In this document: piece by piece, positions 42,382-54,109 of the stretch
How the letters are laid out: every line of letters begins with the position of its first letter
Numbering within the stretch: position 1 is the stretch's first letter
Assembly: GCA_037127315.1 (NCBI GenBank)
Contig: JBBBDQ010000348.1
Span: 1,322,001-1,386,000, forward strand
Source: Ascarosepion bandense
Lineage: Eukaryota > Mollusca > Cephalopoda > Sepiida > Sepiidae
DNA: 64,000 nt
Direction of reading: 5' to 3'
Translations under genes and position numbers: made by a program
The notes under the pieces: generated by a model
Databases searched by the model: none
The model's input: only the letters and a program-made list of their open reading frames with translations
What the model was told of the DNA's origin: nothing

Positions 42382-43247
42382 AGAAAACTGGGCTGACATT
42401 TTTGTTTTTGTGAGTCAGAGAAAGATTTGTGTTTAAAGGCACTATTCTACTTGAAAATCGATGCTCTTTGAGGTCTAAAGCACGTCAGATCTAATGAGGG
42501 TTTCCCGGGGAAAATGGTGGTTCGAATCCTGCCGGAGCGCGCATATTATTCAGACCTGTAGACGATAATAAATATTCATAAAAGGCATTAATCCATCTCT
42601 TCTTCATCCAACTATGGGTTAAGTAGCAGAAAATGTAATGTATTTTGTAGCTAGCAAGCAGTCTACCGCAAAATTAAATGGCAAGCTACTGCGTAAAGTC
42701 TTCTGCTTAGTCAGCCATGTATCAAAAGAGACATGATCGCCCAAGCCTGAATCACGTAAGGCAATTAAGTGACAAGCGAGAAGTCCCAAAGCAGAAAACT
42801 GTTCGTATAGAACTTACGGTAAGTTCTAGCTATTTAAAATGTGAGATTATGAGGCTAAGCTGCCAATTTAGTCAGTCAGTCTGTTAATTGATTCACGCTT
42901 GGGCGATCATGTCTCTTTCGATACATGGCTGACTAAGCAGGTGATTTTCCCGCAGTAGGTTGCCATTTCATTTTGCGGTAGACGGTTTGCTAGCTACAAA
43001 ATACATAACATTTTCTGCTATTTAACCCATAGCTAAATGGAGAAGAGATGGATTAATACATTTTATGAATATTTATTATCGTCTACAAGTTTGAATAATA
43101 TGCGCTCTTCAGCAAAATTTCCATTTACTCCGGGAAACCCTCATTAGTTCTGACGTGCTTTAGATCTCAAAGAGCATCGATTTTCAAGTAGAATAACACA
43201 AATTTTTCTCCGACTCACAAAAATAAAACGTCAGCTCAGTTTTCTAT
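42382..43247. repeat. Large inverted repeat, arms about 390 and 367 bp
   Basis: Arm 42382-42773 is the reverse complement of 42881-43247 with scattered differences; the spacer is about 107 bp. Shared blocks (left-arm sense): CTACTTGAAAATCGATGCTC, ATAATAAATATTCATAAAA, TATTTTGTAGCTAGCAA, CATGATCGCCCAAGC. The outer flanks are unrelated. The arms hold a SINE body plus about 100 bp of extra 5' sequence, so this is either two head-to-head insertions of one long SINE variant or an inverted duplication. Confidence 0.85.
42455..42545 (+). pseudogene. tRNA-Ser-like SINE head
   Basis: TTTGAGGTCTAAAGCAC (A-box region), a long variable-arm-like GGGTTTCCCGGGGAAA and a perfect B box GGTTCGAATCCTGCCGG resemble a class II tRNA, best a serine tRNA. 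The matching place in the right arm (near 43120) has lost the B box. It heads the common SINE body, unlike the GTGCGTTGTGGTGCAG head of other copies. Confidence 0.5.
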
Positions 43248-43395
43248 CTTAACCTAAACAAGGCAATTTGTAAAAAATGGATGTATTTTCTATTTATTAA
43301 TCCGACAGATTCGTACTAAAAGTTATTTTTCGTGTTAGTAGATACTAATATTTGAGTAGACACTTCCTTTTTAAAACAGTAGATTTATTTTTAGG

Positions 43396-43562
43396 ACGTG
43401 CGTTGTGGTGCAATAGATATCGATACGGAACGACAAAACAGGGTGCCGGGAAAGCAATGGCAACCTAATGCGGGATAATTTCTTGCCAGTCAGTCATGGT
43501 TCTTTCGAGACATGATCGCCCAAATCGCGTATCGCATATGGAAGTTAACTGATTGACTGATA
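43396..43562 (+). mobile_element. tRNA-type SINE with large internal deletion
   Basis: Head GACGTGCGTTGTGGTGCAATAG passes after about 60 bp straight into the tail half (GCAATGGCAACCTAATGCGG, GAGACATGATCGCCC, TTAACTGATTGACTGA). The middle TGGGTTAAATAGCAGG region is missing. Confidence 0.75.
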
Positions 43563-43669
43563 TTTATCTATATTCATCCCCAGGCCTGAATATTCCAAAA
43601 TTGTTTTAGAAAAAATATGCGTTCACTAACCGCCATAACCGCCATTGGATCTGACGGGAGTTAGACCTC

Positions 43670-43673
<4 letters not shown>

Positions 43674-43714
<41 letters not shown>

Positions 43715-43974
43715 AAAAACAGTTTCCACTTCGGCTATAATGCGTGACTCTTCAGAAATGAATTGAGTTCTCTCGGTGACTGGCGTCTGTATACACTGTT
43801 TATATACAAGACGTTAAAATTTCCCTTCTCTGATCCCATGCGCTGAAGGCTTAGGGAGTAAAGACTCCGACTGATACCAAATCGATCGAGTTTCGAGCCC
43901 GGCCAGAAGCAAGTGGATATGTCTAGCCACACTAATAATCTGTGATACAACGAAACGGGCTTGTATGTGGATGA

Positions 43975-44021
<47 letters not shown>
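43674..44021. repeat. Two (TA)n tracts flanking a tRNA-like sequence
   Basis: TA tracts at 43674-43710 and 43977-44021. Between them 43845-43945 has a tRNA-like A box (TTAGGGAGTAAAGACTCC) and B box (GAGTTTCGAGCCC), suggesting a further unclassified SINE. Confidence 0.6.
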
Positions 44022-44023
<2 letters not shown>

Positions 44024-44084
44024 GCACACACAGTTGATAAGGATATAAGCTGAAGCTTAAAAAGAGCTTTTTAATTAAGATTAA

Positions 44085-44400
44085 CAATATTGAAACTGGT
44101 GATAGCAAAGTTACCCTGCAGATGTAATACATTAGTCAAAGAGGAATGTCCCTTGTACAAACCGTGTTTGGTAAAATACATTGTTTATGGAGCTAAGGCG
44201 ATTAATGGTAGCGAGATTAAGTGCAACATAGGAGCCGCCGAGGGTGGATGGAACAGGCATCTATACAACAACAGGATGAGTCTCAATAGAAAAACACAGT
44301 AAGTTCATCAGCAGCGGATGGTAAACGCCAACTAGTACGTGAAAATACTTGCTAAAACCAGAGCATATAGAAGAGTTGGCTGTCAATGTGTGAACACTAG
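44085..44400 (+). pseudogene. Penelope-like C-terminal endonuclease fragment
   Basis: A 70-codon open piece (44090-44302) has CRCNTLVKEECPLYKPCLVK then YIVYGAKAINGSEIKCNIGA and RHLYNNRMSLNRKT. The cysteine-rich lead, V-Y...x-I-G pair and the R-x-x-x-N-x-x-x-S-x-x-x-K ending resemble the GIY-YIG tail of YRDDG-type Penelope-like elements. The catalytic turn is not intact. It may be the same lineage as the RT at 10590. Confidence 0.5.
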
Positions 44401-44469
44401 GACCTGTCAAAGGGCTCTGATTTTTTATTCAGTCAATAAGAATCTAGTTAATTAGGATGAATGATATCT

Positions 44470-45080
44470 AAGGCTGAAGGCAATGACAAGAGCAGAGGGG
44501 TTGCCGCGATTAAATCAACGGACAAATGTCCTTGATCAATTGTCCTGGGCATGACAGTAAACTGCATCCGGCAGCAAGACCTCTGATTGTGAGGAGCATG
44601 GAACCACCTCTTAATTGCTGTTGTTCCCAGGTCCACTCTGATCTGAAGTGGTAGCACCTGTTAGGGTCCCAGCTATGGACAAATAGTTAATCCCCAAACT
44701 GGAATCAAAACAATATGAAATTATAAAAATAGACTTTTATAGAAATAAATAGATTTTTGAAAAAAAATCTACTCATACATTTTTGAAAAAAAAAAATACC
44801 TTGACACATTTTTGAAGGCAAAAAGAAATTCTCAGAAAAATATTTTTGAATACAAATCTAGAAGATAATTTCGGTTTTCTAAAATAAGGAATAAAAACAA
44901 AAAAGTCATTAAAATCTTACTAAATCAACCTTTTCACTATAACCGAACATTATTAAAAAAAACCTTAAAACTCCACTCTTTTGCCATTAAATAATCCACA
45001 GAGGTTAATATGACGTTAAACAAAACTCACCGCAAACTCACTCCTTGATCAAGGCGAATTTTCAAGTCCTTGCTCTCCTT
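44470..45080 (-). repeat. Dispersed repeat X, minus-strand copy
   Basis: Reverse complement of the repeat at 18180-18640. On the minus strand GTTTGCGGTGAGTTTTG looks like a splice donor and TTGTTTTGATTCCAGTTTGG like an acceptor, with the AT-rich, poorly conserved part between them. The conserved 3' half gives a 69-codon ORF (44448-44657) without known domain. Confidence 0.6.
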
Positions 45081-45427
45081 TCGCAAAACAATGTAACAAA
45101 TATCATTGGTTTTCAACATAGATGTGCCTGTCACTGATCAGTGCCTAGCTGAGCAGAGATCGTCCGACCGCACCCGACTATGCACATGGAAATGATTTTA
45201 TAAAACGTTTCTGATCACTGGTCTCTTTCGATCTTAATGCAAGGAGAAATAACCGCGTACATCAGGACAAGAAACATCCAGCTTCAAAATTCAGTGATTA
45301 AGATGCATTCACATTGACCGAGGCATCAGTTTCTTCCTGACAAGGCATCGATGTCGACAGTGAATTTTGCAGATATTATTGGAAAAACTGGATATGTACT
45401 AAAAATACTTCTCATGGGTGCAGATCA

Positions 45428-45712
45428 CCATTCAGTCAGTTGAGTGCCATACGTGATACACGTTTGAGTGATCATATTTCGAAAGTAGATTTACATTACT
45501 TTCTGCGGTAGACTGGTTGCCAAACAACGCTATAGAATCCAATCTATCCTGCTACATAACCCATAGCTGGAGGGAGAATCGACGGATTCATACCTTTCCC
45601 TAGGGTATTTGCATGTATGTGAATGCAACGAATTCAACTGGAATTCGAACTCCAATTTGTCGCCCCGAGCCGATATTCACTGCACCACAATGCAAATTCC
45701 ATACCTTACATA
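45428..45712 (-). mobile_element. tRNA-type SINE, near full length
   Basis: Complete from head (GGAATTTGCATTGTGGTGCAG, B box GAGTTCGAATTCC) to tail (CACTCAACTGACTGA), except that the hairpin and CCCGC segment are deleted near 45482. Confidence 0.8.
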
Positions 45713-46434
45713 CATAAGTAACTATTCTACCCTTCTGTAAGATTTTATTGCCTAATACTAGACATATGCTACTTGTCTTAAGACATTTTTATTGACACCA
45801 ACGATTGTAGAAATTTGGTTTCAAGGTAGACGGGATGTTTGTTTTTCACAAACTTAGTTCTGGCATTATATCTTGTCCTTTATGGAAGCAAATACAAAGG
45901 GTGTAACTAAAATGGGCGTGGATATTGTGGTGAGATTGTCATCATATAACGCCGTTGGGGGCACCGACAGTGGAAAACACCACACATTGGTTGAAATGTT
46001 TCTTTATATGTTGTGTTTGGGACACAATGCGAATGATTTGCCAGGCAATATGATTTAAATAAACAGGATTTTAAAAATAACAATGAATAAAAAAAGAACG
46101 AAAATGAGAAAAACAAAACAAAAACTCAACGCTTCCCGAAATGCAAGGAAGATTAAAAGTAAATGTTTAAAGAAAATAGAAAACAGTATTTACATTATTT
46201 GGACTATTGTCCTCATCTTTGTTGCCATTTGTAAGACGTTTCAGACATTGTACGCTCCGGCTTTCTTCAGGTGTTAGAAATTTCGAACCGAACTCTTTAT
46301 TACAATCACTCGGGTATATGAACTTCATTCCTTGCGTTGTAAAGTCTACTATAAAAAAACAAAGAAATAATATGTGAATTCACATAAGACGAATGTGTCG
46401 TTAAATAATTTGATTACGTGTTTTATTTTCTATA
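45713..46434. other. Unassigned, with possible PLE tail at 46195-46275
   Basis: On the minus strand CACCTGAAGAAAGCCGG...TGTCTGAAACGTCTTAC resembles the tail motif of Penelope-like elements in a form where CTGATGA is CTGAAGA. The ORF at 45873-46058 has no motif. Confidence 0.4.
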
Positions 46435-46437
46435 ACC

Positions 46438-47345
46438 ATTTCACCTCAAGGAAGGTACAACTGCTACTGGTGCATAGGGGGCTACAGTGAGAGAATACAA
46501 AAAAGGTACAGGAGATATCGATTAAAGGATAAGAAATAGATAGGAATTAAGTAGATAAAATGCAATTGACGTTACATTTAAACTTTTGAGATTGTAAGCT
46601 ATCAGGGAAGCAAGCAAATGGAAGTGAATTCTTCAAATGTGAAGTGCCAAAAAAATGTTAAATATACAATTCTGCAGAATTAAGGCTTTGTGCCATTTTT
46701 TATAATCATTTCCCCCCAAGCAAGGCAGGAATGTAACTGGTGTTCACGGAGTTACAGTGAGATAATAAAAAATGGTACAGGGAATGTTAAAGAAAGGATA
46801 AGAGATGGAAGATAGAATATGGCAATCGATGTCTTATTTAAACTTTGGAAGATAGTAAGTTATCAGGGAAGCAAGAAAATAGAAGTGAATACTTCAAACG
46901 TGAAGTGCAAGAAAAGAAACTGTTAAATATACAATTCCCTAAAACTAAGGCTTTGTGCCATGTTTATAATCATTTCACCCCAAGCAAGGAAGGAATGTCA
47001 CTGATGCGCACGGAGTAACAGTGAAAGAAAAAAACATGGTACAGAGGACATTAAAGAAAGGATAATAGATTGTTGGGAATCAAGTAGATAAAAGATGACA
47101 ATTTACGTTGCATTTAAACTTTTGAAGATTGTAGCTATCAGGGAAGCATGCAAATGGAACTGAGTTCCAAAAGACGGGAAGTGCGAGAAAAGAAACTGTT
47201 AGATTAGAAGAGACCGTTATATTTAACTAGTTCGACAGTAAAACGGGGAGTACCTTAATGCCAATCCAGTAGCACGAGTAGATACATGTGATCAAAGTAC
47301 CAGGGTATAAAACGTCATCAGAAAATACTTGTAAAAAAGACAGAA
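46438..47345 (-). repeat. Threefold tandem LINE 3' end
   Basis: Three minus-strand LINE 3' ends start (plus coordinates) at 46438, 46708 and 46972, spacing 270 and 264 bp. The first two junctions share the same upstream sequence (TGTTAAATATACAATTC...AAGGCTTTGTGCCAT), so they arose by tandem duplication of one truncated insertion, not by three insertions. The third continues further 5' into C-terminal codons and on to 47345. Confidence 0.8.
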
Positions 47346-47599
47346 GTAAGTAACATCATGTCAGTGAAATTTGACTGAAAGGAGGCAACCCAGTCAGGAT
47401 CGATTTTATTGCAGATCCTACTTTGGATTTTGTACAGAACCTCAAGATAAATAGCAGAAACTTGGGAATGTTAACAAACAAAAATAGTTTTCAACTGCTT
47501 TGAGAAATTTTTGCAAAGTTTAGCTTTCACAACCAAAAGGTTTCTTTGTTTGTTTGTTTTTTCCTTTTTTCCCGTATGAAATCAACACAGATAACCTTT

Positions 47600-47960
47600 T
47601 CTATCTGGCATTAGCATGTCTAATGCTAAACTCCAGGAGAGCAACACACCACGCCTTCTTGGCCTCAGTTTTCAAGTGACATGAAATGGAGCGTGTAACA
47701 CGAAGGGAAATGACGGGAAGAAAAAGGATTCGAGTTTAAAGTACCCCAAAAAGAAATTGTCGGCTTTAGGAGTCATATATTTAAGAAAAAAGATAGATCT
47801 AGAAGTCGGACACTTTCATGAAACTCTTTTCCCCCCTGTGCAATTTGGAGTTGTCGCTCAATCGATAAAAAGGGCTTAACGAGACGAAAAAGCCGTGCTT
47901 GTGTTGCAGCGATCAGGAGACGAAGCATTTGCAACGCCCTAGTCGTATTTGTTGAGCGTT
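47600..47960 (+). pseudogene. LINE RT fragment, tentative
   Basis: ESNTPRLLGLSF then, after a shift, SDMKWS at about 47640-47690 corresponds to DSNTLRLLGLTLSSDLKW of the 5.3-kb LINE. Later sequence (ICNAL near 47930) is compatible but decayed. Confidence 0.4.
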
Positions 47961-48599
47961 CGAACAGTAACAGACCAATTTCTGTCGATTATTATGAAAC
48001 TTGTTCAAATAACATCAAAAAAGTTTTTGGCTTTATTTCATCTGTTTCGTTAAGTTTTTAAAGAAATTAAATTGATCTAATTTTGAATTTTCATTTTCAT
48101 TTTCACCAAATTCACAGTTGTAAGCCGAATTTATTTTTTTAGTATAGCGTGTAGTTCCAGCAGAGTACCGTTTGTGTCAACGTTTCTTTTTAATTTTATT
48201 CAGCGTTTTTTGTATGTTCTTTTTTTTTTTTTTTTTCAGTCCTAATTTTTTTCTCTGGAGTCAACTTTAGTAAATATCTTTTAAAACTGTTTACTGTTTT
48301 TTTTTTTGTTTCTTATGAGAAAAATTTTAATTTTGAAATTATTAATATTTTAGTTCGTTTTATTGGTTTTATTTCTAATTCATGTTTTTATTCATTTTAT
48401 CTAACTTTCTGGATTTTTTTACGCCGAACATTATTTCTTTGTCTTGCAATAAACTGCATTTAAGGTTTTCTGTATATTGTTGTGCGTTCATTTTATTTTC
48501 GTTGTTTCTGTAATTTATTAGTTTCATTTGAGTTTTTTTGTCCCCACTAAATAATTTTTGGTGTTTTGCTAGATGAAAAATGAAGAAAACGAACATTTA
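47961..48599. other. T-rich unassigned DNA
   Basis: The plus strand is T-rich from 48060 to 48560. The minus ORF at 48375-48596 is Lys/Asn-rich and lacks motifs. Confidence 0.5.
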
Positions 48600-49780
48600 A
48601 AAAATAGCCAACAAAAGTCGACATGTGCGGAGAAATATTTCTTTGACAGCCTCGAAAGTCAAGCCCCTAGATAAACCCACAGCTTAACCCAAAAAAGTTG
48701 CTGATGAAAATACTCGTTGCCAAGACTGACCAAAATCATTTTAAAAGTAAGGTAGACAAGAATGACCAAAATCAACAAAAAAGTTCGGTCGCTGGAAATA
48801 GCCAGAATAATGACAGGAAAAACCAAAAGCAAACAAAACCAATCAAAAATGAGGGTAGCTAAAATGGTAGTAAATAGAGTACAGTGACCGGAGAATCGAA
48901 CCCATGTTAAATGTGTCCTCAACATTGCAATGCTCTTGGTTCGTGCCAGATGCTAATGGATCCCAAATAATTGCAAAAAGTTGAAACAAGAATTGTATCG
49001 GTTTTCATGGCGGACAAGATTTTATACAATTTTTTTTAATTCCGGGAAAGACCCCGTTGTTAAAGCATTTATATCACCGGCGGTTAAACCCCAGTTAATA
49101 AAGTGAAAAGCTTATTTTATCTGGGAATTATTGGAAATTACCATCGCCGGAAGATTGCCTGAACGGAAGAAGCTTCAAATTTAAAACGAAGGCTTTAAGG
49201 ACCCGGACCGATTATCAAGGCAGGCAAAAAAACAAAAAGGCAGTATATGATTTTCAGGAGTACCTAGTTGTCTACCCCAAGGATTACGGGGAAATATTGA
49301 GTGCTTTTAGTGACAATTTGTATGGGGGATTGAGGTTTGATATAATACTTGTTCGTGATGCCTTCTAGTTTTTTCCCAACTGTATGGATGTAGCAAACCA
49401 GAATATGTAACCTGCTATAGCTGCAAAACGATAGGTCACCACCCCACTTACTGCTTAGGTAAAAGGATCCTGGAGTTCCGGCTCAGATTGACAAAAATTC
49501 CCCCTCTGGCGAAACCTGTTAAATCCTCCTCGCCTGTATTTCAGTTGAATTTCGTCCCACATTCTCCAACAAACACTTGCCCGCCGCTTGTGCGGTTGCG
49601 GAGAAGAAAGAATGGGAATAGCTAATAGCTGGTAATGGCAGAAGGAAGCGCCAGACAACGGGCCCTCTGTCCACTGAAGCCACCAAAGGTAAAATCCCAA
49701 ACTGACCTCTATGATATTTAAGGGCGATATCCCGGACAAAATATCGATTGACCAACTGAGAACAAATATGAACCTTCATT
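48600..49780 (+). pseudogene. Degraded gag/ORF1-like region with a CCHC zinc knuckle
   Basis: The frame at 49389-49452 reads CSKPEYVTCYSCKTIGHHPT then YCLGK, giving a perfect C-x2-C-x4-H-x4-C zinc knuckle (CYSCKTIGHHPTYC). About 190 bp before it another frame reads KKAVYDFQEYLVVYPKDYG and GGLRFDIILVRDAF. A Lys/Gln/Asn-rich segment precedes (48700-48850). Knuckles of this type occur in retrotransposon gag and LINE ORF1 proteins. Stops and shifts show it is dead. Parent family not identified; a PLE follows at 49930 but PLEs do not normally carry gag. Confidence 0.5.
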
Positions 49781-49929
49781 CGAAAATAAAGAAAAACTAA
49801 TGAATCTGAATGAACAACTTAAAGGCAAGCAGAAAAAAAAATCTTTGTTGTTAAGGATCGAGAGTCACTAGTCCTTTGCCCCATCTTAACGAAGATCTAG
49901 AATGCACCCTCCCTTCCATGTTCGTTGGA

Positions 49930-50260
49930 AGTTTTGTCATGGAAACTAGAATGGAGAGTGCATGATGATAACAACACTCAGAACTCAACCTCAGTCTGTC
50001 TACCTATGTAAAAGGCTTATAGGAGATATTACAAAGGATCTGTGGTCTACATAACATCAGGACGAGCTTCAGAAGTGGCTCTATACTTTGCAGGTACCTC
50101 TCCCGAATAAGGCCCCTAACAAAGGAGTACATGACTCTGTGTAGGTTATTCCACGTAACTTTGGGAAGAAATATAAGGGAGAAACAGGCCGCCCTGATAA
50201 GGTAAAGCTACAAGAATATCCCAATACTCAGGAATTATTCAAGCATGAATTGAATTTATA
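49930..50260 (+). pseudogene. Second Penelope-like fragment (same lineage as 36.5 kb)
   Basis: Over several frames: QNSTSVCLP, ITKDLWST, then FGKKYKGETGRPDKVKLQEY. This is the linker and start of the GIY-YIG domain, the last block nearly identical to that at 37325. It is broken by stops and ends near 50230. Confidence 0.75.
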
Positions 50261-52499
50261 TTTACATATGAATATGGTAAGAAAGCGAAATTATGTCTTC
50301 CTATGGACTGAACTCAAAACATATGGGCCCGAGTAGAAACCGAACCTATATGTGTCTTTTGACTCAAGTACAAATCAGAAATACTTTATCTTATAGATTA
50401 ATTGCATTTGTAATTTTAGCTCATAAGCCAGACAGTCGTTTATCAATAAGCCAACATATGTCGTCAAATTAACCAAACATAAAAATCATACTTAATTTCT
50501 GAGCATTTCTACTTTGATCTTCCCTGATATGTTACAGTTTTAGATAGTTTGCAGTAATTCCCTTGAGAAATTCATGTCTTTACTTGGTTTTATCGATATC
50601 TTAAATAAATACGTCGTTGCTGGCAGAACAATGTTTGACCGAGAAAGGCCAAGATGGTAGATGTCTTGGCACGATCACTCTTCCATAAAGAGTTGGAATT
50701 AACAGCTGTTAATACTGTCAACTAAAAATCGCACTCATAATTCAATAAGAAGCAAATCTATTAGAACCTTCGTAGAGTTACATTTATGCAAATATCGTTA
50801 ATTTATTTTATCTAAACTCTATCGCTCCCATAGAAGCAGAGAATATCAACAACCCCCTTGCCATCGACGAGGGAGGAGTCTTCGATGCTTCTGTAATTTG
50901 TCTTCTTTAGAGGTAGGGTTGTTAACCTTTCATCATCTTAGAAAAGTAGATTGATAGCCAACCAAGGCTATAAAATCATCCAATCTCTCCTTCTATTTAA
51001 CCCATAGCTGGGGGAGAATAGATGGATTAATACCTTTCCTAAAGGTATTTGTACGTAGGTGACTACAACGAATTCAATCCTTAATTTATTTTGTCAATTA
51101 TAAACGTAATTCGGGTACGTTTTATAGAGAAAATTGTTAACTAATGAAATTAATACAGTCAGTTTAAAACTAATTATCTACTTAAAATTTAGAAAGAAAA
51201 CTACCAAAACATTTTCTTCGTTTCAAAAATAATCTATTAGTCGATCATCTCATATGTTTGATTTTCCATTTTTTACACCAAAGACTTCGTTTTCTTTAAG
51301 AGGTTTCTAAGAATAAAATTTCTTCTTTGAGACGATTTTCTATTTATATTCGTATGCCTAAATTTTCTTTGCAAGGTTTTCAAGAAATTCTTTTCCCCCA
51401 ACATGACCTTCATGTGTATTATAAAATCTACAGTATGCCTAAAAGCTTCTGAAGGTGAACAATTTTACGCGATGTGTTTTTAAATGCATTTATGTCTTAA
51501 AAATTTTACATTTACATCATGCTTTTTAACCACAAGATCCTAAAGAATGTTTTACTTGTATTTAAACTTTTTTCACAAAACGATTTTTAAGATGAATATA
51601 CCTTATCCTCGAAGATCTTAGAAATGTATTTGAACTCTTTATTTTGCAAAAATGTTTCTCGTGAAAAAATTTATTTACCTACGGGATTTTGTATTTTTAT
51701 GTAAACGCATTTATTTTTTAAATGATTGAAGTTCCATCAAATTGACTGGTATAAATAAACACATACATAAAAACAGTATATTGAATAAATTAAACAAAAA
51801 AAAATAATTCACGTAAACCTTTTCTGTCGTTTACGACGCTGCTATTGTCACTTGACGGTCGTAAAAGAAAACATTCGATTTCTTGGGTAGTTTCTGTGAA
51901 ATATTTTGTCATTTTTCGTATATGAGATTAAGATGAATACATATTTCCCATATTCAATGACAATGATTTTATTTTGAGAGTTGATTGTGTGTTTTATATT
52001 TCAATTTTAATGCCATCGAATTGTCACTAGTCACATATTTATCTACCATCAGACATATATTACCTTAGATGTACTTTACCAACAACCATTCACAAAATTT
52101 GTTCTTGTAAAGTTTGTACAAAAAAAAAAAATAGCGGAAACGATATCGTCTGCCAAATGAGAGCCGAGATAACGTGACCATAAAAAAAACATTAAAGGAG
52201 AATGAAGTGCAATTTACGATCTGTGACTTTCACAAATCCTTTGAAGTGCTTTATCTTCAGTTTTGGAAAGTAGAAAGTTAATAAGGATTTATGGCAGACC
52301 TCATTTCCAAAATAATAAGTTATATGAATTGTATGTTTTCGTTTATTTTTTTATAAAATAAAATCTGGAAATTCTCCCCATGTATGCAAATAAACAAACA
52401 AAAAAAAACACTGCGATAATTGAGATTGAAAAAAATTCTCTAAAACTATAATTGTCTAACATCAATAATGAAGTAATTAAACTTATTTTGGTGTAATGT
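50261..52499. other. Unassigned AT-rich DNA with one SINE piece
   Basis: 50938-51080 is a minus-strand SINE piece (AACCAAGGCTATAAAATC, TTAACCCATAGCTGGGGG, CCTTTCCTAAAGGTATTTG). From 51080 to 52499 nothing is recognised; the sequence is very AT-rich. Confidence 0.55.
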
Positions 52500-52972
52500 T
52501 ATGATATATCTGGTCGGGTGGTTCTGCAATGTAATCGGTCTTGACCTGGCATCTCGATTTCTGTCAGTTTCTCACCGACGTGACGTGAATAGCCTCTGTC
52601 TTTTCTATAAATATATTATGGCAACTGATCTGACGATCTTTTTATCTTGGTGCCCCGTCTGCGTGAATTTAAGCGTGCTACTAGATGAGCATTTCGGTCC
52701 CACCTTTTTACCGTTTGAATAGTTAAATGTAAGTGCCAATTTCGTTTCTCGTACTTTCCACCTGTGAAACTCCCATCTGTTTACTTGCTTCTATGAAAGC
52801 TACAATCTCCAAAAATGTAAACGCAACCTGAATTATTATCTTATATCCTCTCGAATCCAATTCAATTTTTATCCTTTCTTCAAAACCTCTTTTAAATAAA
52901 GTTTTTATGACTATAATCCACTGCGCATTAGTGGTGGTCCCACCTTGCTTGGAGCGAAATGGTTAAAAAATA
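52500..52972 (+). mobile_element. LINE 3' end, old
   Basis: RFLSVSHRRDVNSLCLFYKY and a shifted remainder of the C-terminal region, then a 3' UTR ending CTTGCTTGGAGCGAAATGG plus an A-run. More diverged than the other copies. Confidence 0.7.
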
Positions 52973-53079
52973 AGATGCACATTGGATCACTAGCTGTTTG
53001 TTTTTTCCAAACAATAACTTCTTGTTGTTGTGGTTTTCCTTCCTTTTTTTTATTTTGTTATGACATCGGCTATCCCCCA

Positions 53080-53860
53080 AAACTTCTTCTTCTATGTGCC
53101 TTGTCATTTCGGGACGTAGGCAATCCTGGCCTTCCACGTATTTCTATCACTCGTGGCTTTTAGCACGCTTTCTCCTGTAACATCTCGCAATCCCCGTTCT
53201 GTCATCTACCGGCTCAGGCCCTTCAAATATATTATCCGCTGCTTTCCCCTGTCTCTTTCCCTCTCTATCTGGTCTGTTAGTATCAGGTTCTCCAAGCCCT
53301 CCTTCCTCATTGCATGTCCTAACAATTTTAGTTGTCTCTTTCTGATGCTCAATATTAATTTCTTTTCGTTTCCATTCTTTCGAAAACCTCATCATTGCAC
53401 ACATGCTCGGTCCATGATATCCGCAGCATCCTTCTGTAGAACCACATTTCAGCTACTTCAAGTATTTCCTTCAGCTTTGATAATATTGTTCAGCATTCAC
53501 TGCCATATTGAAGAACTGACATCACAGAGCAATCCAATATTCTTTTCTTTGTTTTTAGCAATTTTTTCCAGTTTCTTAATACTGTACTCATCTTCTGGAA
53601 CGCCATGCAAATTCGCTTTTGAATCTATGTGTTGCACTTTCCGTCTTCTATTAGAACACTTCCCAGATATCAAAATTTTTGTACTTGCTTGATTTTAGAG
53701 TCCCTCACCTGTATTTGGCATATTGGGCTGCTCTTTTTGCTGATAACCATGTATTCGGTTTTCTCGCAGTTTATTTGTAGTCCTTTTTTGTCACTCTCTT
53801 CAGCTACTACAAAACTAAGAGTGGCTAATCTATTCTGCCAATAGGTAGAAACAAGACGCA
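53080..53860 (-). pseudogene. RTE-type LINE, C-terminal half to 3' end
   Basis: On the minus strand: LATLSFVVAEESDKKGLQIN, CEKTEYMVISKKSSP, IKQVQKF, then with shifts the FQKL...VLQYGSEC...LLQKDAADIM segments and GHAMRKEGLENL. The end is GAAGAAGAAG-like at about 53085. It is the most readable copy of this family here and reaches the 3' terminus. The RT catalytic box lies upstream of the retained part. Confidence 0.75.
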
Positions 53861-54109
53861 CTCTCACTATGGAAAGGATAAAATAATTAATGGAACAGAG
53901 AAAAATCAAAGACGGATCAAAGTCAAGATAATAAAACTAACTGAGAAGGTCAGGAATCTCGATGTGGATTATAAAAAAGCGAACACCAGGAAAAACACAA
54001 TTATATTAACTAAGTAAACAAAGAGAGTCTATCTTAACCAGGGTAGGGTTCACAGGAAACTACCTCCTTTGTGAAAAAATAACTTAAAAAAGAGAATCAA
54101 GGGTAGCCT

